7,948 nt of DNA from UBA9732 sp031935845 (lineage in GTDB: Bacteria; Spirochaetota; Spirochaetia; Sphaerochaetales; Sphaerochaetaceae). The notes below the pieces were generated by a model. The model ran no database searches. It was not told the origin of the DNA and saw nothing but the letters and a program-made list of their open reading frames with translations. The position numbers and the translations under genes are program-made. The stretch spans positions 1-7,948 of the forward strand of contig JAJBWA010000047.1 in the NCBI GenBank assembly GCA_031935845.1, read 5' to 3'. The stretch's first letter is position 1, and each line of letters begins with the position of its first letter. Below are positions 1 through 6,119 of this stretch, piece by piece.

Positions 1-2
1 AT

Positions 3-350
3 ATGGTCATAAAGGCAAAGGATATGGAAATCCAGCACGTCACCGGCCTGCGCGGCGGAGACGGGACGCTGGAGAAGCGGATAATTGCTCCGGCAGATGA
101 GAACCTGCACCAGAGGCTTTTCGGCAGGTTCACCATCCCCAAGGGATGCAGCATCGGAAACCACCAGCATCTGGGGGAGACCGAGTACTACTACATCCTC
201 AAGGGGGAGGGCATCCTCACAGAGGACGGAGTTGAAACCGTAATGAAGGTCGGTGACGTCTCTGTCACCGGTTATGGCTCGAGCCACTCGATCCGCAACG
301 AGAAGGACGAGGATCTGGAATTCGTTGCAGTGATCCTGACCGAGAAGTAA
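3..350 (+). CDS. Small single-domain cupin protein
   Basis: A 115-residue protein made of one cupin (double-stranded beta-helix) fold. Cupin motif 1 is visible around residues 48-67: His54, His56 and Glu61 are spaced as HxHxxxxE and followed by YYYILKG. Motif 2 lies at about 84-99 with Gly84, His95 and Asn99. The three His and the Glu are the residues that normally bind a divalent metal in this superfamily, so a metal-binding site is likely intact. Cupins of this size include sugar-binding, isomerase, dioxygenase and sensor proteins, and nothing here fixes the substrate. There is no signal peptide, so it should be cytoplasmic. The ATG is two bases from the window edge, so its ribosome-binding site and promoter are unseen; the N-terminus (MVIKAKDME) looks like a normal beginning for such proteins. 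A strong terminator follows 13 bp after the stop, so it ends its own transcript. Confidence 0.88.
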   Translation: MVIKAKDMEIQHVTGLRGGDGTLEKRIIAPADENLHQRLFGRFTIPKGCSIGNHQHLGETEYYYILKGEGILTEDGVETVMKVGDVSVTGYGSSHSIRNEKDEDLEFVAVILTEK

Positions 351-363
351 ATGAATGTTTGAT

Positions 364-392
364 GGCCTGTCGTACTGACAGGCCGTCTTTTT
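364..392 (+). terminator. Intrinsic terminator after the cupin gene
   Basis: A perfect 8-bp GC-rich stem (GGCCTGTC at 364-371 with GACAGGCC at 377-384) has a 5-nt loop and is followed by GTCTTTTT. It begins 13 bp after the cupin stop codon and ends 17 bp before the next start codon. Either the transporter gene downstream relies on partial read-through, or a promoter lies inside the end of the cupin gene. A weak candidate is TTGCAG at 325-330, 17 bp, then TAAATG at 348-353. If that promoter is used, the hairpin would sit in the transporter leader like an attenuator. Confidence 0.9.
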
Positions 393-398
393 GCATGG

Positions 399-412
399 TG
401 GGGGAAATCATG
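399..412 (+). promoter_or_regulatory. Ribosome-binding site that fixes the transporter start
   Basis: A purine-rich TGGGGGAA stretch (399-406) ends 3 bp before the ATG at 410. The frame is open further left to a TTG at 359 and an ATG at 362. Those starts would place translation inside the terminator hairpin and add 17 residues (MMACRTDRPSFC...) that do not look like the start of this family. The ATG at 410 gives the typical hydrophobic beginning MDLFDILSMIGGLCLFLFGM. Confidence 0.7.
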
Positions 413-2191
413 GACCTGTTCGACATCCTGAGCATGATAGGCGGGCTGTGCCTGTTCCTGTTCGGCATGAACATAATGAGCACCACGCTGGAGCGGCGTG
501 CCGGAAAGAGCCTCAGGATCATCCTGGGAAAGCTTACCGACAGCAGACTTGCGGGCTTTGCAACGGGCCTTGCCGTTACGGCGGTGATACAGAGCTCGTC
601 GGCAACCACCGTCATGGTTGTTGGATTCGTCAACTCGGCCATGATGACGCTCAAACAGGCCATGAACGTGATAGTGGGCGCCAACGTGGGTACCACGGTC
701 ACTGCGTGGATCCTGAGCCTTTCGGGCATCAGCAGCGGCAGTTTCCTGCTCAGGCTGCTCAAGCCGTCGTCGTTCACTCCGGTTCTTGCGCTGATAGGAA
801 TAATCATGCTTCTCAGGAGCAAGGACAGCAGCAGGAAGGATACGGGAACCATACTTCTTGCGTTCTCCACGCTGATGTTCGGACTCCAGGTCATGTCGGA
901 TTCCGTGGCGGTGCTCAAGGACATGCCGCAGTTCCAGAAGCTGTTCGTAAGCTTCGAGAATCCGTTCCTGGGACTGATCGTGGGTGTCGCCATGACGGCC
1001 GTGCTTCAGTCCAGTTCTGCGGCCGTGGGTATCCTGCAGTCCTTTGCAGCGGCAGGACTTGTGCCTTACGTGACATCCATTCCCATGATCATGGGACAGA
1101 ACATCGGAGCCTGCGTGCCCACGCTGATTTCCGCCGCAGGCACCAACAGGAACGCAAGGCGCGCGGCCATGTACCACCTGTGGTTCAACCTGTTCGGCGC
1201 GGCCTTCTGGCTTGTGGTGTTCCTGCTGTGGAAGCACATACTGGCATCGTCAATCCTTTTCAGGAACGCAACGCCGCTGGGAATCGCAGTGGTGCACACA
1301 TCGTACAAGCTGCTGTGTGCGGCCCTGATACTGCCGTTCAACAACCTCATGGAGCGCTTCATCTGCCGCATCGTGCCGGACAACAGCACACCTGATGCCA
1401 AGGTGGAGCTGGATGACCGTCTGCTCAAGGCTCCGGCCCTGGCGCTGCAGCAGTGCAAGGTCTCCATGGACGCCATGGCAAAGGCCGCAATGGACTCCAT
1501 CAACGACAGCCTGGTGTGTCTTGATGCATACACGCCCGAACTGGACAAGTCCATACGGGAGCGCGAGGACCTGACCGACCACTACGAGGACATAATCGGC
1601 ACCTATCTGGTAAAGCTGAGCACCCAGAAGCTCGGCGGGGACGAGACCGTGGTCAGCGCAGCATTCCTGAAGATGCTGACGGATTTCGAGCGTATCTCCG
1701 ACCACAGCGTCAACATCCTTGATGCAATAGTGGAAAAGAACGGGAAGGGGATAGAGTTCTCGGAGGATGCATCGGCAGAGATCAACGTGATCGTCAGGGC
1801 AATCAGGCAGATAACGCTTCTTGCCTACAACGCCTACATAAACAGGGACGTGGAGTCGGCGTTCAGGGTGGAGCCTCTGGAACAGGTGGTGGATTACCTG
1901 AAGGAAGAGATCCGTACGCGTCACATCAGGCGCCTTCAGCGCGGCGAGTGCAGCATAGATGCCGGCTTCTTCCTGAACGACCTGCTGACGGCCATGCAGA
2001 GGGTCAGCGACCACTGCTCAAATATTGCAGGCTGCATCATAGACGCATCCATGAACAACCTGAACCTGCACGAGACGCTGAACGACTACAGGCACAACAG
2101 CGAGAAGTTCGACAAGGCGTACGAGGATTTCAGACGGCAGTACCAGCTGCCCGATCAGAACAGGTCCATTCCCACCAGCAGTCCGATGTAG
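410..2191 (+). CDS. Na+/phosphate cotransporter family protein with PhoU-like C-terminal domain
   Basis: A 593-residue inner-membrane protein of the bacterial Na/Pi-cotransporter family (the YjbB/NptA-like, SLC34-related group). Residues 1-310 are strongly hydrophobic and hold the family's inverted repeat. QSSSATT at 61-67 and GANVGTT at 90-96 are in the first half, and QSSSAA at 200-205 and GQNIGAC at 229-235 are in the second. The QSSS motifs form the substrate and sodium site in the family. Residues about 340-580 are alpha-helical with two PhoU-type signatures, ERISDHSVNI (427-436) and QRVSDHCSNIA (530-540). This matches the transporter-PhoU architecture known from many bacteria. The expected role is sodium-linked phosphate movement across the inner membrane; direction (uptake or export) cannot be told from sequence, and the E. 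coli relative YjbB is linked to export. The start is chosen at 410 from the ribosome-binding site. The last 12 codons or so overlap the 3' end of the convergent barrel gene. Confidence 0.93.
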   Translation: MDLFDILSMIGGLCLFLFGMNIMSTTLERRAGKSLRIILGKLTDSRLAGFATGLAVTAVIQSSSATTVMVVGFVNSAMMTLKQAMNVIVGANVGTTVTAWILSLSGISSGSFLLRLLKPSSFTPVLALIGIIMLLRSKDSSRKDTGTILLAFSTLMFGLQVMSDSVAVLKDMPQFQKLFVSFENPFLGLIVGVAMTAVLQSSSAAVGILQSFAAAGLVPYVTSIPMIMGQNIGACVPTLISAAGTNRNARRAAMYHLWFNLFGAAFWLVVFLLWKHILASSILFRNATPLGIAVVHTSYKLLCAALILPFNNLMERFICRIVPDNSTPDAKVELDDRLLKAPALALQQCKVSMDAMAKAAMDSINDSLVCLDAYTPELDKSIREREDLTDHYEDIIGTYLVKLSTQKLGGDETVVSAAFLKMLTDFERISDHSVNILDAIVEKNGKGIEFSEDASAEINVIVRAIRQITLLAYNAYINRDVESAFRVEPLEQVVDYLKEEIRTRHIRRLQRGECSIDAGFFLNDLLTAMQRVSDHCSNIAGCIIDASMNNLNLHETLNDYRHNSEKFDKAYEDFRRQYQLPDQNRSIPTSSPM

Positions 2192-3453
2192 AGAGACGGC
2201 ACAAGGGCGTTGAAAGTGTAGCCCGGCTTGTGCATCCTGTCCTGCATGACATAATCCGTAATTTTATCCGCATTGAAGAAATAGTCCAGATCGAATGCAA
2301 CGGTGAGCTGGAGCGTGGAGCCGTCGAACACCACGGTGCCCTCGGGTATGACATACACTCCTGTCCTGAGGTGGGCAAAGGCGGTGTGAAGTGCCTCAAG
2401 GGACGTGCGCGGGGTCTTGTCGTTGTAGATGAAATCAAGCTGCCACGTGGTGTAGCCGCCGCTTATCTCCACAAACGGCTCGAATATCCAGAAGGCAAGC
2501 TCGGGCGGCTCCCAGAGGAAGCCCAGGGCCGTCATCTTGTAGCTGCGCCTGATCCTTTCGTGCGGGTTGTCTTCCTGTAACACGGGGAAGCCCGATGTGT
2601 AGCGTGAGAGCAGCGTAATGGAGGCCCACTTTGCCAGCATCAGGCGTGCCTGCTGGGTGATGAAGTCTATTCCGTTGATGGACTGACCGCCAACGCCTGC
2701 GTAGGTGTCGGACGCGACCCATGTCTTTTCCCTGAAGAAGCCTCCGGCATCAAGGATGAATGATCCGAACGACAGGGACTGCGTGAGGTTGCGTCTGTGC
2801 TCGAAGACCAGGATTCCGAAATCCAGGCGCGTGGTGAATGTCCAGCTGCCGTCGTAGGTGAGCGAGTAGCCTGAGCGTTTGTAGTCCATGAATGCCCCGA
2901 AGTTGATCCTGAACTTCTCCCAGTACTGGGGAAGCACGTACATTCCCACCCGGATGAGGTCTGTTATCCTGTATGAACCGACCAGCATCAGGTCAGCATA
3001 GGGGAGGACGGAAGTCTTTCCGACATAGGGGATTTCCAGGAATGCCCGGTTTATGACCTTGTCCATCAGCTTCTCTATCTTTGCAAGGCCCAGGTTCCCG
3101 TCGGCGTCCACTCCTGCAGAAGATCTTATCTCGAACCTGAATCTGTCTCCCTGATACGGGTAGAATGACCACGATGCCGTGAATAACAGCTCGTCATGCC
3201 TGACGTCAGCCTGGGGATCCGTGTAGGCATCAAGATAGAAGTGGAACCGTGCAGGGCCGTTGATGACCGTCAGGAACGAATTGAATGCCACGAAGTCGTC
3301 GTTGTCCTTGGACAGTCCCATGGAGAGCCTGTCGTTTCCCGATCCCAAAAGGATCCTGTTGTCGAAATCGAACGTGAACGCGCAGATCGTACACAGCGGC
3401 AGCAGGAGAAGAAGGACAAGGGGTATCAGGACCCGGCGGGACATGTTTCGCAT
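2155..3453 (-). CDS. Putative outer-membrane beta-barrel protein, 432 residues
   Basis: I cannot name this protein. Residues 1-25 form a signal peptide: basic MRNMSRR, then a Leu-rich core, with likely cleavage near CTICA/FTF. The cysteines there do not make a convincing lipobox. The rest alternates polar and aromatic/hydrophobic residues in many short strands and ends in GLLVGMDLF. A final Phe after alternating hydrophobics is the classic barrel assembly signal, so an outer-membrane location is likely. The beginning of the mature protein (FDFDNRILLGSGNDRLSMGL, residues 28-47) distantly resembles the start of LpxR/DUF2219 lipid A deacylases (END...TDR.YTNG). However, the catalytic Asn-Asp would be Asn-Arg and the YTNG is not kept, so that relationship is only a suggestion. 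The start is the first ATG; no clear Shine-Dalgarno precedes it, and Met4 (3444) is the alternative. It is divergent from the nanE cluster and convergent with the phosphate transporter. Confidence 0.75.
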   Translation of the reverse strand: MRNMSRRVLIPLVLLLLLPLCTICAFTFDFDNRILLGSGNDRLSMGLSKDNDDFVAFNSFLTVINGPARFHFYLDAYTDPQADVRHDELLFTASWSFYPYQGDRFRFEIRSSAGVDADGNLGLAKIEKLMDKVINRAFLEIPYVGKTSVLPYADLMLVGSYRITDLIRVGMYVLPQYWEKFRINFGAFMDYKRSGYSLTYDGSWTFTTRLDFGILVFEHRRNLTQSLSFGSFILDAGGFFREKTWVASDTYAGVGGQSINGIDFITQQARLMLAKWASITLLSRYTSGFPVLQEDNPHERIRRSYKMTALGFLWEPPELAFWIFEPFVEISGGYTTWQLDFIYNDKTPRTSLEALHTAFAHLRTGVYVIPEGTVVFDGSTLQLTVAFDLDYFFNADKITDYVMQDRMHKPGYTFNALVPSLYIGLLVGMDLF

Positions 3454-3461
3454 GCCATCAG

Positions 3462-3489
3462 ATTAAAACATCCGAGGCCTGCCTTTCAA
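3462..3489 (-). promoter_or_regulatory. Candidate leftward promoter for the 432-residue barrel gene
   Basis: Read on the minus strand, TTGAAA (3489-3484) and TTTAAT (3467-3462) are separated by 16 bp, a good match to a sigma70-type promoter. Transcription would begin about 3455, within a few bases of the ATG at 3453, giving a leaderless or nearly leaderless mRNA; this fits the lack of a Shine-Dalgarno. A second, weaker pair further up (TTGTAG at 3547-3542, 18 bp, TATATT at 3523-3518) would give a normal leader of about 60 nt and would overlap the rightward promoter. Confidence 0.5.
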
Positions 3490-3497
3490 GATTCTGA

Positions 3498-3525
3498 TTG
3501 ACGCCCGGCCTGAGAGTAATATAAT
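3498..3525 (+). promoter_or_regulatory. Strong sigma70-type promoter for the nanE cluster
   Basis: TTGACG (3498-3503), a 16-bp spacer and a perfect TATAAT (3520-3525). Transcription should start around 3532, about 28 nt before the ATG at 3560. This leaves room for the AAGGGAG ribosome-binding site at 3546-3552. It is the best promoter in the window and probably drives 3560 through at least nanE. Confidence 0.75.
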
Positions 3526-3530
3526 CTCAG
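3510..3530. repeat. Inverted repeat centred on the -10 box (possible operator)
   Basis: CTGAGA (3510-3515) and TCTCAG (3525-3530) are perfect 6-bp arms around a 9-bp AT-rich centre that contains most of the TATAAT. The size and placement are those of a repressor operator for a dimeric regulator. No regulator gene is adjacent, so a role in control of the nanE cluster, or of both divergent genes, is inference. Confidence 0.4.
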
Positions 3531-3559
3531 TGTATAGAACACTACAAGGGAGCAGTTTC

Positions 3560-3967
3560 ATGGCTGATTCAAAGAAAGTCACGTTTGATTTCACTGTCAT
3601 CACCAAGGTTCTCGTCGCCTGCATGCTGGTATTCATGGGCATCGCAGGTTTCATCAGTACACGCGGAACATCATTCACACATCCGCTGTTCAGTTTCCTG
3701 AACGAGGATGCATTCATCTACATCGTCTCGGGTCTCGTGGCCGTTGCCGGACTCGGCATCCTGATGGCCCAGTTCCTGCCCGGACTTCCTTCATACATCG
3801 GAACCGTCAGCGGCATCATCGCACTGATCTTCTGGATTGCCGTCGTTTTCTTCAAGGACATCGCCGAGATCGGTGACGCAGAGTTCATCGACTTCATCCA
3901 GAGCATCGCCATCGACCTCATCATCCTCATCGCCGTGGCACAGTCCACAGTGCTGAGCAAGAAGTAA
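3560..3967 (+). CDS. Small four-helix integral membrane protein of unknown function
   Basis: A 135-residue protein that I do not recognise. Four hydrophobic segments are visible at about 13-33, 51-71, 79-98 and 113-131, with a short basic N-terminus (MADSKK) and C-terminus (VLSKK). Both ends therefore probably face the cytoplasm. No signal peptide or catalytic motif is seen. The segment between helices 3 and 4 (KDIAEIGDAEFIDF) is acidic, and helix 4 contains a buried-looking Asp119. The start at 3560 is supported by AAGGGAG at 3546-3552 with 7-bp spacing. The frame extends left to a start-type codon at 3530, but that lies upstream of the expected transcription start. It is the first gene after the strong promoter and lies 14 bp before the next barrel gene, so it is probably co-transcribed with the barrel gene and nanE. 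Its role may be envelope-related, but that is only a guess from context. Confidence 0.8.
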   Translation: MADSKKVTFDFTVITKVLVACMLVFMGIAGFISTRGTSFTHPLFSFLNEDAFIYIVSGLVAVAGLGILMAQFLPGLPSYIGTVSGIIALIFWIAVVFFKDIAEIGDAEFIDFIQSIAIDLIILIAVAQSTVLSKK

Positions 3968-3981
3968 TCAGGAGCCTTACC

Positions 3982-4692
3982 ATGAAGAAGACTGTTGCAG
4001 TACTGCTGCTTCTGGCCGTCGTCATCACCGGCGTGTTCGCCGATGACGCAAAGCCCGAAACAAAGAACCTCATCCACTCGATCACCATCGACGGCGGATT
4101 CGATATGCTGTATTCCAAGGGACATGAGGATCTTCCCAATGATCAGAACCCCAGGGAATTCACCAACAGCGCTTTCGGTGCCGGAGCATGCATCGCGCTC
4201 ACGCTGGATCTGTCCGCAGTCCCCAACTTCCTCAAGGAGGGTTGGTTCGGCTACATCGATGGCGGAGTCTACTTCACCGGAAAGGTCAGGATCGACGACC
4301 ATGACTTCCCGGAGGAGGGGGATCAAAGGAACTTCACCTTCCTGGGTGCGAAGAGCCATGTGGCCATCCTCAGGCAGGTCGATTTCGGAATCCCCGTGGA
4401 CTTCGCGTTCGGAGGCGGATTCGCCTTTGACATGATCAACCTGAGCTACAAGCACTACGATGTTGTCTACATGGAGTCGGTGCAGAATTGGGGAGCTTCA
4501 CTGTTCATCATGGCTGACTACAATCTGGGCAAGCATTTCGCAGTCACGGCTGTCATCAATCCGGACTTCACTTTCCTGACCGTCGTAGACAAAAAACAGC
4601 AGTACAAGGGATCTGAGATAATCACCAGATACATATCGTTCGGATTCGGCTTCAGCCTCGGCGCAAGGCTCGGATTCAAGTACATCTTCTGA
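3982..4692 (+). CDS. Putative outer-membrane beta-barrel protein, 236 residues
   Basis: An exported protein of unknown exact function. Residues 1-20 are a clear signal peptide (MKKTVAVLLLLAVVITGVFA, then DD). The mature part of about 216 residues shows alternating strands rich in Gly and aromatics (for example FGIPVDFAFGGGFAFDM at 135-151 and YISFGFGFSLGARLGFKYIF at 217-236). It ends in Phe, consistent with insertion by the BAM machinery. The size suits a small barrel of 8 to 12 strands, such as OmpW-like proteins or narrow oligosaccharide channels; I see no signature that picks one. AGGAG at 3970-3974 lies 7 bp before the ATG. The gene is 14 bp after the four-helix membrane protein and only 2 bp before nanE, so a function with the amino-sugar pathway (for example entry of the substrate) is an attractive but unproven idea. 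Confidence 0.8.
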   Translation: MKKTVAVLLLLAVVITGVFADDAKPETKNLIHSITIDGGFDMLYSKGHEDLPNDQNPREFTNSAFGAGACIALTLDLSAVPNFLKEGWFGYIDGGVYFTGKVRIDDHDFPEEGDQRNFTFLGAKSHVAILRQVDFGIPVDFAFGGGFAFDMINLSYKHYDVVYMESVQNWGASLFIMADYNLGKHFAVTAVINPDFTFLTVVDKKQQYKGSEIITRYISFGFGFSLGARLGFKYIF

Positions 4693-4694
4693 TC

Positions 4695-5387
4695 ATGGAT
4701 AAAGATACGCTGCTTGAGACATTGAAAGGCAGACTCATCGTCTCGTGCCAGGCACTGGACGATGAGCCTCTGCACAGCCCGTTCATAATGGGCCGCATGG
4801 CTCTGGCCGCAAAGCAGGGCGGGGCTGCGGGCATCCGCGCCAACACGCCCGACGACATCATCGAGATAATGAAGACGGTGGACATCCCGGTCATAGGTCT
4901 CTACAAGAAGGTCTATTCCGATTCGGAGGTCTACATCTCTCCAACCATGGCGGAAATCGACGCACTGGCTTCCACAGGGTGCGACATCATTGCCATGGAC
5001 GCCACGGACCGCACGCGTCCGGGCGGAATCGGGCTTGATGCCTTCTTCAGCCAGGTCCGCAAATCATATCCCGGCCGGCTTTTCATGGCCGACTGCTCAA
5101 CGCTGGAGGAATGCCTCCATGCCAGAGACCTGGGCTTTGATCTGGTGGGCACCACCATGCGCAGCTATACGCCTTACACCAGAAACGTGCGCATTCCCGA
5201 TTTCGAGCTCATGAGGATGCTCAAGAAGGAGCTCGGCATGCCGTTCATCGCCGAGGGCGGCATATGGAGTCCGGAGGAGGCCAGGCTGGCCATAGAGTGC
5301 GGCGCCTTTGCCGTCGTGGTCGGTTCCGCCATCACAAGACCCCAGATCATCACGGAGCGCTACGCCAGGGCCGTGGAAGGCAAGTAA
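4695..5387 (+). CDS. nanE: N-acetylmannosamine-6-phosphate 2-epimerase
   Basis: A cytoplasmic TIM-barrel enzyme that converts ManNAc-6-phosphate to GlcNAc-6-phosphate in sialic acid and ManNAc catabolism, upstream of NagA and NagB. At 230 residues it has the family's usual length. Family blocks are seen in order: GRLIVSCQALDDEPLHSPFI (12-31), AAGIRAN (44-50), PVIGLYKK (65-72), CDIIAMDATDRTRP (96-109), MADCSTLEE (131-139), DLVGTTMRSYT (149-159), FIAEGGIWSPEEA (184-196) and VVVGSAITRP (207-216). The likely active-site residues are Lys71, Asp133 and Glu187, with Arg48 near the phosphate or sugar, by alignment from memory with characterised NanE proteins. The SCQALxDEPLHSxFIM stretch is closest to the Firmicutes-type NanE. 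The ATG follows the previous stop by 2 bp with no clear Shine-Dalgarno, which suggests translational coupling to the barrel gene. No other nan or nag gene is in the window. Confidence 0.95.
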   Translation: MDKDTLLETLKGRLIVSCQALDDEPLHSPFIMGRMALAAKQGGAAGIRANTPDDIIEIMKTVDIPVIGLYKKVYSDSEVYISPTMAEIDALASTGCDIIAMDATDRTRPGGIGLDAFFSQVRKSYPGRLFMADCSTLEECLHARDLGFDLVGTTMRSYTPYTRNVRIPDFELMRMLKKELGMPFIAEGGIWSPEEARLAIECGAFAVVVGSAITRPQIITERYARAVEGK

Positions 5388-5420
5388 CATTTAGTTTACA
5401 TCTTTGTTTATGACAGTGAC

Positions 5421-5453
5421 GGAGCAGGGCGGACCTGCCCCGGAGGAGTTATC
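5421..5453 (+). promoter_or_regulatory. Leader hairpin and strong ribosome-binding site before the 204-residue exported protein
   Basis: The 66-bp gap after nanE carries GGAGGAG at 5442-5448, 5 bp before the ATG at 5454, the strongest Shine-Dalgarno in the window. Just upstream is a small hairpin: GCAGG (5424-5428) pairs with CCTGC (5434-5438) around GCGGA. It has no T-tract, so it is not a terminator. It may separate or stabilise the downstream cistron. I found no well-spaced promoter pair in the gap; TTTACA at 5395 lacks a matching -10. Confidence 0.5.
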
Positions 5454-6068
5454 ATGAAGAAAGCCATAGTTCTGATTCTTGTTCTTGCAGTTGCATGTAC
5501 TTCAGTATTCGCCGCGGACATATCGCTGGGCGTAATGCAGAATTTCCTTGATACAAGTTTCATCGCCGACTTCGAGTTCGATCATTTCGGAGTCGAGGGA
5601 TCGGTGGGTATCCCCCTCATCTGGGGTACCGCAAGTCTTGTCGATGCCATAACCAAAGGCGAGGACATCAGCATGGGCGAGGGCCTGGAGATGGTCCTGC
5701 TTCCGGGTGTCATGGTCAACGGATACTGGAAGGCATTCGACGGTAAGGTCATGGACCTCAGGCTGGGCATCCAGGCCGACGTGATCGGACTGTTCACCAA
5801 CAACCTGACATCGGTCATCGGTCTCTGGGGAACTTCAGTGGGACTGGATTTCAAGTTCAACGACAGGTTCTCCGCTAACCTCACGGGAACCCTTCCTGCC
5901 GCAGCATGGCTGCAGTTCTTCGGCGAGGATGCCGCAAAGTTCGGCGGTTTTGCCTATGTCGCCGGCGGAAACAACGATATCGGTGATGTCTTCGTGATCA
6001 TCTTCGGACAGCTGCTTCCCGGTGCAATGTCGGAGATAGCAAGAATATCCCTCAAGTGGAAAGTGTGA
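5454..6068 (+). CDS. Small exported protein, probable outer-membrane beta-barrel, 204 residues
   Basis: I do not recognise this as a named protein. Residues 1-20 form a signal peptide with cleavage at VFA/AD, closely similar in form to that of the 236-residue barrel two genes upstream. Cys15 sits in AVAC, but lipoprotein cleavage there would leave only 14 residues of signal, so signal peptidase I is more likely. The mature part of about 184 residues shows alternating strands (FIADFEFDHFGVEGSVGIPL at 36-55; MDLRLGIQADVIGL at 100-113; SVGLDFKFNDRFSANLTG at 128-145). The C-terminus ARISLKWKV has strand character but ends in Val, not Phe, so the assembly signal is less typical than in the other two barrels. 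A periplasmic beta protein is the alternative. It lies 66 bp after nanE with its own strong ribosome-binding site and is followed by a strong terminator, so it is probably the last gene of the cluster. Confidence 0.75.
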   Translation: MKKAIVLILVLAVACTSVFAADISLGVMQNFLDTSFIADFEFDHFGVEGSVGIPLIWGTASLVDAITKGEDISMGEGLEMVLLPGVMVNGYWKAFDGKVMDLRLGIQADVIGLFTNNLTSVIGLWGTSVGLDFKFNDRFSANLTGTLPAAAWLQFFGEDAAKFGGFAYVAGGNNDIGDVFVIIFGQLLPGAMSEIARISLKWKV

Positions 6069-6088
6069 GGAAAGGCATTTGAATTGAT

Positions 6089-6119
6089 TCCGGCGTCATT
6101 CGGACGCCGGATTTTTTTT
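6089..6119 (+). terminator. Intrinsic terminator closing the nanE cluster
   Basis: A perfect 9-bp stem (TCCGGCGTC at 6089-6097 with GACGCCGGA at 6103-6111), a 5-nt loop and eight consecutive T residues (6112-6119). It lies 20 bp after the stop of the 204-residue protein. It overlaps the last codons of the convergent ABC permease: the T-run reads as lysine codons on the minus strand, and the hairpin encodes the final NPASE and stop. Confidence 0.93.

Noticed and set aside
272..1237. Long open frame on the minus strand opposite the phosphate transporter
   Set aside because: Its translation is rich in His, Arg, Gln and Gly with no fold-like pattern, and it lies opposite a clearly recognised gene; it is a by-product of that gene's GC-rich codons. 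The 391-1395 plus-strand frame is the same kind of shadow.
1250..2014. Minus-strand open frame of 254 codons inside the transporter
   Set aside because: No ribosome-binding site and no family resemblance; it opposes the PhoU-like domain, which is coding on the plus strand.
3718..4455. Minus-strand open frame across the four-helix protein and barrel genes
   Set aside because: It spans two genes that have good starts, ribosome-binding sites and signal or membrane features; its own translation shows none.
5388..5420. Separate promoter between nanE and the 204-residue exported protein
   Set aside because: TTTACA at 5395-5400 has no -10-like hexamer at 15-19 bp, and TATGAC at 5409-5414 has no suitable -35. 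Co-transcription from 3498 is simpler, though a promoter inside nanE cannot be excluded.
5454..5513. Lipoprotein signal at Cys15 of the 204-residue protein
   Set aside because: Cleavage before Cys15 would leave a 14-residue signal, shorter than normal, while VFA/AD at residue 20 is a standard signal peptidase I site.
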